Shown: positions 34,263 to 43,036 of the stretch, piece by piece
Layout: each line of letters opens with the position of its first letter
How positions within the stretch are numbered: the stretch's first letter is position 1
Source of the DNA: Verrucomicrobiales bacterium
Lineage (GTDB): Bacteria > Verrucomicrobiota > Verrucomicrobiia > Verrucomicrobiales > DEV007
NCBI GenBank assembly: GCA_029233965.1
Contig: JARGOP010000013.1
Location: 3,564-67,563 of the forward strand
Direction: 5' to 3'
Length of the DNA: 64,000 nucleotides
Translations under genes and position numbers: made by a program
Notes under the pieces: generated by a model
Database searches by the model: none
What the model was told of the DNA's origin: nothing
Seen by the model: the letters and a program-made list of their open reading frames with translations, nothing else

Positions 34263-35993
34263 CTACATTTTTTCGGTCGTCTTGATCCCGAGAAGTCCAA
34301 GTCCACAGCGGAGGACCCGACCGGTCACTTCACAGAGGGCGAGTCGCGTTTCGCGAACGGCACCTTCCTCCTTCAGGACGGGGCAGGCCTCCCAGAAACG
34401 ATGATAGGTCGTTGCCAGTTCATAGAGGTAAGTAGCCAGAGTGTTCGGGCGGAAGTCGGATAACACCGCCGGGACGATCTCGGCGAACTGGGCGAGTTTC
34501 AGCGCGAGGTCCTTCTCAGCGTCGGCGGTGAAGGTGATCGTGCCGCCCGGCTCGAAGTCGCTCCCGAGCTTACGGAAGATGGCCCGCGTCCGGACATAGG
34601 CGTTGATGAGATAGGGCGCGGTGTTACCCTTCAACGCGAGCATCGTGTCCCAGTCGAAGATGTAGTCCGTCATGCGAAACTGACTGAGCTCGGCGTATTT
34701 GACTGATCCGATTCCGATAATCTCAGCGATTTCCTTTTTCTCCCCGGGAGAAAATTCAGGATTCTTTTCCTCCACGATTTTCAGGGCCCGCTCGACCGCC
34801 TCCTCAAGGACATCGGCGAGTTGGACTGTATCTCCGGAGCGCGTCCGCAGCATTTTCCGGTCTTTCCCGAGAATGGATCCAAAAGGAATGAACTCCAGTT
34901 CGGCATTCTGACCCCGTCGTTTCGCAATCCTGAAGATCTGGTCGAAATGCAACTGTTGGGGAGCGCCGACAACATACCAGACCGCATCAGCTTTCAATTC
35001 TTCGATGCGGTAGTCAATCGTTGCGAGATCGGTGGTGGCATAGAGGAATCCTCCGTCCGATTTCCGGATCAAAGCCGGTTTGTCGGCGAGTTGCTTCTCG
35101 TTAGGAAAGAAAACGCAGATCGCTCCTTCGGACTCTTCGGCAATGTCGGCGGCGAGGAGGGAATCGACGAGCGGAGCGAGGCGGTCGTTGTAAAAGCTCT
35201 CGCCCAGCCAGAGATCGAATTTTACATCGAGGCGGTCGTAAATCTTCTGTAGCCCGATCCTGGAGAGAGCGATGCATCGTTCCCAAATCGCAAGATTTCC
35301 GGCATCGCCGCCCTGGAGTTTGACGAGCTCGTTTTTGCACTCATCGCGGAGCGCCTCATCCTCTTTCGTCTTCGCATTTACTTCGCGGTAAATGCGGAGC
35401 AGCTCCGGGATGGGATCTGCTTCGAGGGCATCTTCATTAAGGAGGTGTTTCCAGCCCCAGAGGATCATGCCGAACTGCGTTCCCCAGTCGCCGATGTGGT
35501 TATCCGAGATAACATGGTGGCCCAGGAAGCTTGCAATCCGTGTCAGGCTGTCGCCAATGATCGTGCTCCGAATGTGACCAACGTGCATTGGTTTGGCCAC
35601 ATTGGGGGCTGAGAAATCGGCGACGATAGTCTGTGGTGTCCCACTCGGGGAAACGCCCAGCTTTTCCTCGTCGTCGAGCAACCCGCCAAGTCTTCCCTCT
35701 AAAAAACCGGTTTGGAGTCGGAAGTTGATAAACCCCGGCCCGGCGATTTCCGGCTTTTCGCTGACTTCGCCTCCTTCGAACGATTCGATAATCGCCGCAG
35801 CGACTTCGCGCGGGTTCCGCTTCACCTGCTTCGCGAGGACCATCGCGGCATTCGACTGATAGTCGCCGAATTGACGGTTCTGGGCCTGCTCGACCCGGGC
35901 GACGAAACCTTCGGGGAGCCCGGATGAAAAATCAGTGTTGGCGAGCGCCTCATTGAGGCGGATGGCGAGGAGTTCAGCGATCGTTGCGGACAT
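34263..35993 (-). CDS. argS: Arginyl-tRNA synthetase
   Basis: 576 aa, normal length for bacterial ArgRS. The class I HIGH motif is MHVGHIRS (136-143), preceded by VADFSAPNVAKP, and the KMSKS region is the degenerate KDRKMLRTRSG, common in this enzyme. The Add1 domain occupies residues 1-110, the anticodon-binding DALR helix domain starts near 450 (RMTDYIFDWDTMLALKGNTAPYL precedes) and the C-terminus ends LGIKTTEKM. It charges tRNA-Arg in the cytoplasm. The start at 35993 fits the family, MSATIAELLA. Confidence 0.97.
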   Translation of the reverse strand: MSATIAELLAIRLNEALANTDFSSGLPEGFVARVEQAQNRQFGDYQSNAAMVLAKQVKRNPREVAAAIIESFEGGEVSEKPEIAGPGFINFRLQTGFLEGRLGGLLDDEEKLGVSPSGTPQTIVADFSAPNVAKPMHVGHIRSTIIGDSLTRIASFLGHHVISDNHIGDWGTQFGMILWGWKHLLNEDALEADPIPELLRIYREVNAKTKEDEALRDECKNELVKLQGGDAGNLAIWERCIALSRIGLQKIYDRLDVKFDLWLGESFYNDRLAPLVDSLLAADIAEESEGAICVFFPNEKQLADKPALIRKSDGGFLYATTDLATIDYRIEELKADAVWYVVGAPQQLHFDQIFRIAKRRGQNAELEFIPFGSILGKDRKMLRTRSGDTVQLADVLEEAVERALKIVEEKNPEFSPGEKKEIAEIIGIGSVKYAELSQFRMTDYIFDWDTMLALKGNTAPYLINAYVRTRAIFRKLGSDFEPGGTITFTADAEKDLALKLAQFAEIVPAVLSDFRPNTLATYLYELATTYHRFWEACPVLKEEGAVRETRLALCEVTGRVLRCGLGLLGIKTTEKM

Positions 35994-36020
35994 AGTAGAA
36001 AGAAAAGAGCGCCGCTCAGG

Positions 36021-36476
36021 CTAACGCTGCGCGAGGATTTGATGAATTTCCGCCGCATCTCCGGCGCCGGCGAGCTGTTTCCTTGTGTCGGCACTGTTGA
36101 GCGTTTTCGCGATGGAGGCGAGCGTCTTGAGGTGAGCGCCATGTTGGCCCTCCGGGACCATAAAGAGCACGATGTAATGAACCGGGGCACAATCCTGGGC
36201 ACAGAAGTCGACTCCCGGCGTGGATCTTCCGAAGACCGCCACGATCTCGTCAAGATGGGGAAGTTTCGCGTGAGGGATCGCAATCCCGCCGCCGATCCCG
36301 GTGCTGCTTTGCTCTTCGCGAGCCTTGAGCGCGGCGAGTGCCGGCTCCTTCTGGGCCGTCGTGAGGGTGCTGGTCTTCACGAGATGATCAACCAGCTCTA
36401 CAATGGCAGGCCAGTGCTCTTCGGATTGCATCTCGGCAATGACCCGCTCAGGAGTGAGTAGTTCGGACAGAGTCAT
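36021..36476 (-). CDS. PTS EIIA-type (PtsN/fructose-like) domain protein
   Basis: 151 aa, the length of a stand-alone EIIA of the fructose/mannitol/nitrogen family. The phosphorylated histidine is His69 in GGGIAIPHAKLP, preceded by REEQSSTGIG. The protein is cytoplasmic and probably a regulatory phosphorelay component. No PTS membrane permease is near, which supports a PtsN-like role. It lies 27 nt upstream of argS on the same strand. Confidence 0.9.
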   Translation of the reverse strand: MTLSELLTPERVIAEMQSEEHWPAIVELVDHLVKTSTLTTAQKEPALAALKAREEQSSTGIGGGIAIPHAKLPHLDEIVAVFGRSTPGVDFCAQDCAPVHYIVLFMVPEGQHGAHLKTLASIAKTLNSADTRKQLAGAGDAAEIHQILAQR

Positions 36477-36612
36477 GTCGGGTTCGAAGTGCGGACTTCG
36501 AAAGGGAAGGCGAGCATAATCCCGAGGAGAAGAGGATCAAGGCGGTTTTTCCGGCTTGAGGCTTTACAATTCATGGTTCTCCGCTCCATTGAACCTCTGT
36601 GTCGTTCTTCCC

Positions 36613-37098
36613 ATGAACTCCCGTATTCTCTTTGTCTGCACCGGTAATGTCTGCCGCAGCCCCATGGCTGAGGGGTTGTTTCGTGATCTCGCAGAGAAGT
36701 CCGGGCATGAAATCGAAGTCGCTTCGGCCGGACTTGGAGCGATGGATGGGCATGGGCCGAGTCAAAATTCGGTCATCGCGATGAAGGAGCTGGGGATCGA
36801 CATCTCCGCGCAGCGGAGTCAGATGTTCACTCCTGAGATGGTTGACGATTTCACTCACATCTTCGGGATGGGCGACGGCCACATCGAAACGATTCGCGCC
36901 TACTTTCCTCACAGCCTGGAGAAAACCTTCGTGTTGCGTGAGTTTATCGCAAAAGACGAATACGACCTCAATGTTCCTGATCCGATCGGTGGAGATCTCG
37001 AGGAGTATCAGCTCACGAGAGACTTGATCGAAGAGTCAATGTCCTCCATTCTCAGCTTCGTTACGACGGGGGATCCCGCACCGGGCAGCCGGGACTGA
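36613..37098 (+). CDS. Low-molecular-weight protein-tyrosine phosphatase
   Basis: 161 aa from the ATG at 36613; the open frame back to 36556 adds residues outside the family. Signature CX5R: C9-T-G-N-V-C-R15 (LFVCTGNVCRSPMAEG), and the catalytic aspartate in VPDPIGG near residue 120. Such enzymes dephosphorylate protein tyrosine or arginine, or sugar phosphates, and often regulate exopolysaccharide tyrosine kinases. No kinase partner is present. Starts 137 nt from the divergent EIIA gene. Confidence 0.93.
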   Translation: MNSRILFVCTGNVCRSPMAEGLFRDLAEKSGHEIEVASAGLGAMDGHGPSQNSVIAMKELGIDISAQRSQMFTPEMVDDFTHIFGMGDGHIETIRAYFPHSLEKTFVLREFIAKDEYDLNVPDPIGGDLEEYQLTRDLIEESMSSILSFVTTGDPAPGSRD

Positions 37099-37204
37099 GA
37101 AATGCCCGGTTTCGGGCCGGTAAGTTATTTTGACTTTTTGAGTCTCCGGAACTAGCTAACGCTTCGTAAATCCTTTCTCCCGGCACGATTTTCGTAATTT
37201 ACTC

Positions 37205-38896
37205 ATGGAAAAACCCACTCTCATCATCGGAACCGACCACGGCGGATTTGAACTGAAAGAAGCTGTCGTCGACCATCTCAAAGGTCAAGGTTATGACGTT
37301 GAGGATATCGGCTGCTTCTCAACGGAGTCTGTCGACTACCCTGACTACGCAAATCTCGTCGCGAGTTCCGTGGTTTCCGGGAAGAAGGATCTCGGGATTC
37401 TCTGCTGCACGACCGGGATCGGAATGTCGGTGGCAGCGAACCGTTTCCCCGGAATTCAGGCCGCGGTGGTGACTGATGCGGCTCTCGCTGCGAAAACACG
37501 GGTCCACAACAACACGAATGTCCTTTGCCTCGCCGGTGACTTCACCAGCGCTGAAGTGGCCGGACAAATCGTCGATGCCTGGCTCGGCGCTGAGTTTGAT
37601 GCCGGTGGCCGCCACGAACGTCGGGTTGCGAAGATGAATTCATGTGGCGCTTCAGTAAGTGCTCCGCATGTCGCCGCGACCGATCCTGAGATCTATTCGG
37701 TGATTCAGCGCGAGGAAGAGCGCCAGACTGAAAATATTGAATTGATCGCTTCGGAGAACTTTGCCTCCAAAGCAATTCAGCAGGCCCAGGGAAGCTGTCT
37801 CACCAATAAGTACGCTGAGGGTTACCCCGGGAAGCGCTGGTATGGTGGATGTGAAAACGTCGATGTCGCCGAGACTCTCGCGATCAAACGGGCCAAGAAG
37901 CTCTTCGGGGCGGGCTTTGCAAACGTGCAGCCTCACTCAGGATCACAGGCGAATGCAGCTGTTTATTTCAGTGTGCTCGAGCCGGGTGATAAGATTCTCA
38001 CGATGGACCTCGCCCACGGTGGTCACCTCACGCATGGGCACTTCGCGAACTTCTCCGGTAAGTTGTACGAAGTGAAGCACTATGGTGTTTCTCAGGAAGA
38101 GGAGACGATCGACTATGATCTCCTCTCGAAGGCGGCTCAGGAATATCAGCCGAAGATGATCACGGCAGGAGCCTCGGCCTACTCCCGCATCATCGATTTC
38201 AAGCGGATGCGCGAAATTGCCGACTCGGTGGGCGCCTATCTCTTCGTCGATATGGCTCACATTGCCGGCCTCGTTGCAGCAGGAGTTCACCCGTCTCCGA
38301 TCGAGCACGCTCACTTCATCACGACGACGACGCACAAGAGTCTTCGGGGGCCTCGCGGAGGACTGATCCTCACGAACGATCCCGATCTCGCCAAGAAAGT
38401 GGACTCTCTTGTTTTTCCTGGGATCCAGGGAGGCCCGCTCATGCACGTGATCGCTGCCAAGGCGGTCTGTTTCCATGAGGCGCTTCAGCCCGGATTCAAA
38501 GCGTATCAGGAGCAGATCGTGAAGAACGCGAAAGCGCTCGCGGCAAAAATGGAGTCACTGGGCTATCGCATCATTGCCGGCGGAACGGACAATCACCTTT
38601 TCATGATCGACCTGCGTCCTTCGGGATTGAATGGAAAGATCGTTCAGGAAACGCTCGATAAGGCCGGGATCACGGTGAACAAAAACTCCATTCCCTTCGA
38701 TACCGAGAGCCCTTTCAAAGGCGGCGGGATCCGCATCGGAACACCGGCGGTCACTACCCGCGGGATGAAGGAAGCAGACATGGATACCATCGGGCAGCTC
38801 ATTCATGAAGCGATCGTTGCCCGCGAAGATTCGGCCAAGTTGGAAGAGATTCGTCTCAAGGTGAAGACCTTGAACCTAGATTTCCCACTGCCGTGA
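37205..38896 (+). CDS. glyA: Fusion: ribose-5-phosphate isomerase B + serine hydroxymethyltransferase
   Basis: 563 aa, one uninterrupted frame. Residues 1-143 are Rpi[15 protein letters not shown], then the cysteine site [16 protein letters not shown] and [12 protein letters not shown] (catalytic Cys near 67-68). Residues about 155-563 are a complete Gly[25 protein letters not shown] and the PLP lysine in [14 protein letters not shown]. The linker is about a dozen residues ([13 protein letters not shown]). A Met at residue 144 (37634) without a good Shine-Dalgarno could be an internal start, but the fusion reads straight through. A rho-independent-type hairpin follows. Functions: isomerisation of ribose/ribulose-5-phosphate and serine-glycine C1 exchange. 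Confidence 0.93.
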   Translation: MEKPTLIIGTDHGGFELKEAVVDHLKGQGYDVEDIGCFSTESVDYPDYANLVASSVVSGKKDLGILCCTTGIGMSVAANRFPGIQAAVVTDAALAAKTRVHNNTNVLCLAGDFTSAEVAGQIVDAWLGAEFDAGGRHERRVAKMNSCGASVSAPHVAATDPEIYSVIQREEERQTENIELIASENFASKAIQQAQGSCLTNKYAEGYPGKRWYGGCENVDVAETLAIKRAKKLFGAGFANVQPHSGSQANAAVYFSVLEPGDKILTMDLAHGGHLTHGHFANFSGKLYEVKHYGVSQEEETIDYDLLSKAAQEYQPKMITAGASAYSRIIDFKRMREIADSVGAYLFVDMAHIAGLVAAGVHPSPIEHAHFITTTTHKSLRGPRGGLILTNDPDLAKKVDSLVFPGIQGGPLMHVIAAKAVCFHEALQPGFKAYQEQIVKNAKALAAKMESLGYRIIAGGTDNHLFMIDLRPSGLNGKIVQETLDKAGITVNKNSIPFDTESPFKGGGIRIGTPAVTTRGMKEADMDTIGQLIHEAIVAREDSAKLEEIRLKVKTLNLDFPLP

Positions 38897-38922
38897 TTTG
38901 TCGAAAACAGAACGTGTTTTTC

Positions 38923-38956
38923 AACAGGGTTGGGTCTTTGGCTCAACCTTGTTTTT
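38923..38956 (+). terminator. Terminator behind the rpiB-glyA gene
   Basis: A 10-bp stem with one G-U pair (38923-38932 with 38944-38953) and an 11-nt loop is followed by Ts, 26 nt past the stop. The stem sequence aacagggttg equals that behind rpsI at 85-117. Confidence 0.8.
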
Positions 38957-39112
38957 GTGTCCAGGGGGAAGTAATTGGGCAATTATCCTCAAGATGGGCA
39001 ATTTTTCGTGAGGGTGATTGGCGAAAATTGCCATTTTATGGGAAAGTGGACGATATATCGGTTGATGTTTCCCTGAAAACTGCGATTTTTGAGACAAGTA
39101 ACCCTTCCTACT

Positions 39113-40861
39113 ATGGCAAAGCAGAAAAAAATCGAACTCGACGGCGCACAGGCGCTCATTAAGACACTCGATAGCCTCGGTGTTGAATATGTCTTCGGAT
39201 ACTCGGGCGGTGCTGCTCTTCCTATCTTCGATGCGCTTGAAACGGTTGAGACGAACATGAAGTTTGTCCTCACCCGCCATGAGCAGGGGGCTTGTCACAT
39301 GGCTGACGGCTATGCCCGTGCCACCGGCAAGCCGGCCGTGGTTCTCGTGACTTCGGGACCCGGGGCGGGAAATACGATCACCGGTATCATGACGGCGCAG
39401 ATGGACTCTGTCCCCATGATCATTGTGACAGGCCAGCAGGTGACCTGGATGCTGGGTAAAGACGCCTTTCAGGAGGCCGATATTTTCGGGATTACGATTC
39501 CGGTGGTGAAGCACAATTATCTGGTTCGTGAAACGAATGACCTTCCGCGGATCGCCAAAGAGGCCTACCACATAGCGACAACCGGCCGTCCCGGTCCTGT
39601 TCTGATCGACGTTCCCAAGAACATCAGCCAGTCTCCATTCACGGCTGACTTTGACGACGAGCTTGCTGCGGAGCTCGATCTTCCGGGATACAAGCCGGAG
39701 AAGGCCATGGATGTCGATGAAGTGTCGATCGAGGAAGCGGCCCGTTTGATCAATCTTGCGAAGAAGCCGCTCATTCTTGCCGGTCATGGAGCCATGATTT
39801 CGGGCGCAGAGTCCGAGCTCATGGAAATCGCGAACAGGATGGAGTGTCCCGTTACGATGACTTTGCTCGGCAAAGGGGTCTTTCCGGAATCTCATCCGCT
39901 TTCTCTCGGGATGCTCGGGATGCACGGAACCGCCTACGCCAACAAAGCGATTTGTGAGTGTGACCTGATTTTCAATATCGGATCGCGGTTTGATGACCGG
40001 ATCATCGGCCAGGCTGATAAGTTCGGTGCTCAGGCGAAGATTATCCACGTGGATATCGACATCGCCGAGATGGGTAAGATGATTGTCCCTGATGTTCAGG
40101 TGGTGGGCGACGCGAAGGCGGTTCTGCAAAAGCTCCTTCCCCTTGTGGAAAAGGCCGACCACGCCGACTGGCTCGAACATCTCAACGGATACAAAAAGAA
40201 GTTCCCCCTTGGTTACAAGAAGCAGGGAGGCCTTCGCATGCAGCAGGTTCTTGATGAGATCCACGATCTCACCGATGGAAATGCGATCATTTCGACGGAC
40301 GTCGGTCAGCACCAGATGTGGGCGGCGCAGTTTTACACGAACGATGCCTCATTCAAGTGGCTCAGTTCAGGCGGTGCCGGCACCATGGGATTTGGTTTCC
40401 CGGCCGCGATCGGCGCCCAGTTTGCCTGCCCTGACGAGACCGTGATCTCGGTTTCCGGTGACGGAGGTTTCCAGATGACCCTTTGCGAACTTGCAACCGC
40501 AGTGATTCACAAGCTCCCGATCAAGATTCTCGTGCTGAATAATCACTATCTTGGCATGGTGCGCCAGTGGCAGGAACTCTTCTTCGAGAACCGTGAGAGC
40601 GGCGTGGATCTCGAGGGCAATCCTGACTTTGTAAAACTGGCGGAAGCCTACGGGGCGAAGGGGATCAATATCAAGCGTCCCGCAGATGTGCGGAAGAAAC
40701 TCCAGGAAGCGCTCGACTACAATGACGGCCCTGTCGTCATTAATGCCGAGTGTATCAAGACGGACAACGTGTTCCCGATGATTCCTGCCGGTGCCGCCCT
40801 GGAAGACATGCTGATCGAACCGCCGAAATACAAGATGGAGAAGCCAATTGGTTCAACCTGA
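39113..40861 (+). CDS. ilvB: Acetolactate synthase, large (catalytic) subunit
   Basis: 582 aa from the ATG at 39113; the longer frame back to 39089 is not in the family. First step of valine/leucine and isoleucine synthesis, joining two pyruvates with thiamine diphosphate. Motifs: the PYR domain start VEYVFGYSGGAALPIFDAL, the ThDP-activating Glu in TRHEQGACHMADGYARATGK, and the ThDP-binding GDG...NN motif (SGDGGFQMTLCELATA and VLNNHYLGMVRQW). Cytoplasmic. The small subunit follows after 125 nt. Confidence 0.95.
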   Translation: MAKQKKIELDGAQALIKTLDSLGVEYVFGYSGGAALPIFDALETVETNMKFVLTRHEQGACHMADGYARATGKPAVVLVTSGPGAGNTITGIMTAQMDSVPMIIVTGQQVTWMLGKDAFQEADIFGITIPVVKHNYLVRETNDLPRIAKEAYHIATTGRPGPVLIDVPKNISQSPFTADFDDELAAELDLPGYKPEKAMDVDEVSIEEAARLINLAKKPLILAGHGAMISGAESELMEIANRMECPVTMTLLGKGVFPESHPLSLGMLGMHGTAYANKAICECDLIFNIGSRFDDRIIGQADKFGAQAKIIHVDIDIAEMGKMIVPDVQVVGDAKAVLQKLLPLVEKADHADWLEHLNGYKKKFPLGYKKQGGLRMQQVLDEIHDLTDGNAIISTDVGQHQMWAAQFYTNDASFKWLSSGGAGTMGFGFPAAIGAQFACPDETVISVSGDGGFQMTLCELATAVIHKLPIKILVLNNHYLGMVRQWQELFFENRESGVDLEGNPDFVKLAEAYGAKGINIKRPADVRKKLQEALDYNDGPVVINAECIKTDNVFPMIPAGAALEDMLIEPPKYKMEKPIGST

Positions 40862-40986
40862 TTGCCACCGGCGATCCGGTTGAGAAGCAGAGGAGTCGAG
40901 TCGCAGAGAATGCTCTCGTTCCTCCCTCCGCTCTCACCCGGGAATTCACTACTTCTTTCCTACTTTACTTCTAAACTTCTCAAAAT

Positions 40987-41532
40987 ATGAGCCGGGCTAT
41001 TACCACCACTGACAAGAAGCCGATGCCGCGTCCCGACGTGATCGGTGGTCACACCTTGAGTATGTTCGTGAACAACCAACCGGGTGTTCTCATGCGAATC
41101 TGCCAGATTTTTGCGAGACGTGCCTACAACATTGATTCGCTTGTTGTTTCGCAGGGACGCGATCCACGCTTTTCGCGACTGACTTTGGGAATTAGCGGTG
41201 ACCCTGCCGGTCTCTCACAGATTATTCTTCAGTGTGACAAGTTGATTGATGTCATTCACTGTTACGAGCATACGCCGGACGATTCCGTCACCCGCGAAAT
41301 GGCACTGGTGAAAGTGGGCGTCGATGGTGGTGAGAAGCGCACGGAAGTCCTTCAAATTGTCGAGCACTTTGGCGGTAAGACCGTCGACATGAGCGAAGGC
41401 TCCATGATTGTTCGTGTCGAAGGTGCGAGCGAAAAGGTCGATGCGGCGATTCGTCTCCTCACCAACTATGATATCATCGAGACAGTCCGCACGGGAAAGG
41501 TCGTCATGGCCCGGGGTGAGCAGGCTACCTGA
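40987..41532 (+). CDS. ilvN: Acetolactate synthase, small (regulatory) subunit
   Basis: 181 aa. The N-terminal ACT domain (about 20-95) begins HTLSMFVNNQPGVLMRICQIFARRAYNIDSL (segment 18-48 here described by position) and binds valine for feedback inhibition; the C-terminal half (ALVKVGVDGGEKRTEVLQ) is the usual IlvN domain. It forms a complex with IlvB, encoded immediately upstream. A strong terminator follows. Confidence 0.93.
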   Translation: MSRAITTTDKKPMPRPDVIGGHTLSMFVNNQPGVLMRICQIFARRAYNIDSLVVSQGRDPRFSRLTLGISGDPAGLSQIILQCDKLIDVIHCYEHTPDDSVTREMALVKVGVDGGEKRTEVLQIVEHFGGKTVDMSEGSMIVRVEGASEKVDAAIRLLTNYDIIETVRTGKVVMARGEQAT

Positions 41533-41565
41533 TTTCCCGGGCGAGAGAGATCAGTTCAGACTTCG

Positions 41566-41591
41566 GACGGAGCTTCGGCTCCGTCTTTTTT
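41566..41591 (+). terminator. Strong intrinsic terminator behind ilvBN
   Basis: Perfect 8-bp stem gacggagc/gctccgtc (41566-41573 with 41578-41585), a stable ttcg tetraloop and a run of six Ts. It ends the ilvB-ilvN transcript. Confidence 0.93.
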
Positions 41592-41653
41592 CGGCTCGGA
41601 AAGAGTTGCTCCGGGGGGGGATCCCCAAACCACGATGTCCTGCGGAATTATCC

Positions 41654-42106
41654 TCATTGATTACCGACATCCCAAAGGCCATCGCCCGGGGAGCCTGAAG
41701 GATCATAAACGGTGTCACCACTGAGGAAGACCGGCGGCATGGTCGTAATTCGAATCGTGAGCGGACTGCCATCGAGCGAATCTATCTTGGGCAGGGCGTT
41801 TCCGCTGGGCAGATAGGGTAGAATCAAACTGGTTTCCAGCATCTCCGCAGACTTGGTGGGGTGATCTGCGAGGTAGAGCCGCTGGGCCGCGTAGATGGAA
41901 CGCAGCTCGATTCCGGCCGATTTCCCTTTGCGCCATGAGCTAAGGTTTTGATAAGAAACTATCCCAACGGTCGAGAGCGCAACGAGGATGGAAATGACGA
42001 GGGTTATTTCGATCAGCGACAACCCACTGGTTACCCTTCGTTCAGCTTTGCTGGACGGTCTTCCCTGGAGGGCGGATGCGGTAGAGTGATTCTTCGGGTT
42101 GTCCAT
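41654..42106 (-). CDS. Prepilin-like protein (outlying pilin of the pilus locus)
   Basis: 150 aa. A leader of about 27 residues ends SG and is followed by LSLIEITLVISILVALSTV, the type IV prepilin signal with Glu5; the leader is long, so the true start is uncertain. The globular part has AQRLYLADHP and VYDPSGSPGDG, typical of pseudopilin C-terminal segments (possible calcium loop). Same strand as the pilus operon but separated from it by a region holding a dead transposase. Probably a minor pilin needing PilD-type peptidase, which is not in the window. Confidence 0.82.
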   Translation of the reverse strand: MDNPKNHSTASALQGRPSSKAERRVTSGLSLIEITLVISILVALSTVGIVSYQNLSSWRKGKSAGIELRSIYAAQRLYLADHPTKSAEMLETSLILPYLPSGNALPKIDSLDGSPLTIRITTMPPVFLSGDTVYDPSGSPGDGLWDVGNQ

Positions 42107-42616
42107 GCGCCCCTAAACTTATCGGCTAAGCATCACTGTAATCAATCCTGATCTCACGAAATCCAACTTGTATTTGTCGTTGGCCCGAAAGTCCAGGTAT
42201 CGGGGCATGAATGTAAAGCCGAATCCTGCAAATTGTTGATATTGAGGAGTTTGCGATAAATTAAATCCGATTTTGTTTGACGGATAGAAGGCTGGCGAAC
42301 GCGGCTTTCTCTGCCAGATACGATAGCTTTCGATGCACTCACCAACGCACCATTATCCAGGTTCCTGCTCACCCTTGCAACCCAAATCAGGTTCGTTGTC
42401 CGGAAGCCTCGCAAGATCAATCCCGGTGATCTGTTTCGATCCGTTCTTCTCGCGGTGGCCGAAAATATGCCTACTGTCGAGGTATCGCCGGAATCCTCTC
42501 CGCCCTCTCCGGGGAGTCGCTTACCCGCCGGGCCGTCTTCAAGTGACTGGCGCAGGATTCGGCGGTAGACTTTTTTGCGGCTTTCCAGGAAGTTCTCCGT
42601 GAACAGACCCGGCGCT
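42107..42616. other. Gene-poor region downstream of an IS3 remnant
   Basis: About 500 bp without a convincing gene. An open frame at 42154-42630 on the minus strand has no recognisable motif. In other minus frames, short stretches resembling protein are interrupted by stops, so a decayed gene is possible. A short stem aaaacgg/ccgtttt (42648-42664) just past its right border could be a bidirectional terminator. Confidence 0.5.
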
Positions 42617-42943
42617 TTATCGACCCTCAAGGTAAGGCAACCCTGAAAAAACGGAGACCGTTTTCGGGTGTATCATCATCGAAGACGGTAGTGTGATTCC
42701 GCTGAGGTGCCATGGGTATTCGGACCACCAGTATTTTATTTTGGCAGTTGTGATAGGGTAAGTTTGTTCGACCGCAGAGGGTGTCCGGTATCCCGGCGAG
42801 GAGCGTTCGTGTTTCGTGCTACCGCAGGTTTCTATACATTCGAAGAGTGAGCTCCGGACATCCTTGGGCGTTTCGAAAAACCTTCCGTTTGTATTATCGT
42901 CTCCTGCATTCCGTAATTCCCGGTGGAGGTTCAGTCCCCGGAA
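42617..42943 (-). pseudogene. Remnant of an IS3-family transposase (orfB C-terminus)
   Basis: Reading the minus strand from 42943 to a stop at 42617-42619 gives a 108-codon open stretch with no start codon at its head. It contains FFETPKD near 42866-42886 followed by KHERSSPGYRTPSAVEQTY (42758-42814), matching the conserved DN-x4-ESFF and RxHSxLGYxSPxxF features of the IS3 group integrase core. The catalytic glutamate of the ESFF motif is lost (Arg), and the 5' part is missing. The remainder to 43036 is not coding. It lies between two parts of a pilus gene cluster. Confidence 0.6.
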
Positions 42944-43036
42944 TCACAGTTGATTTTGTCCGTATCAGCCCGGATTCCCCTCGCGTTCAAAGGACACGCA
43001 GGGGAAGGGGGGCGCATCAGTGGAAATCCGGTCGGT

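Noticed and set aside
38921-40312. Long open frame (463 codons) antisense to ilvB
   Set aside because: It lies wholly opposite a well-conserved enzyme gene, has no family motif, and is explained by the GC-rich codon pattern of ilvB.
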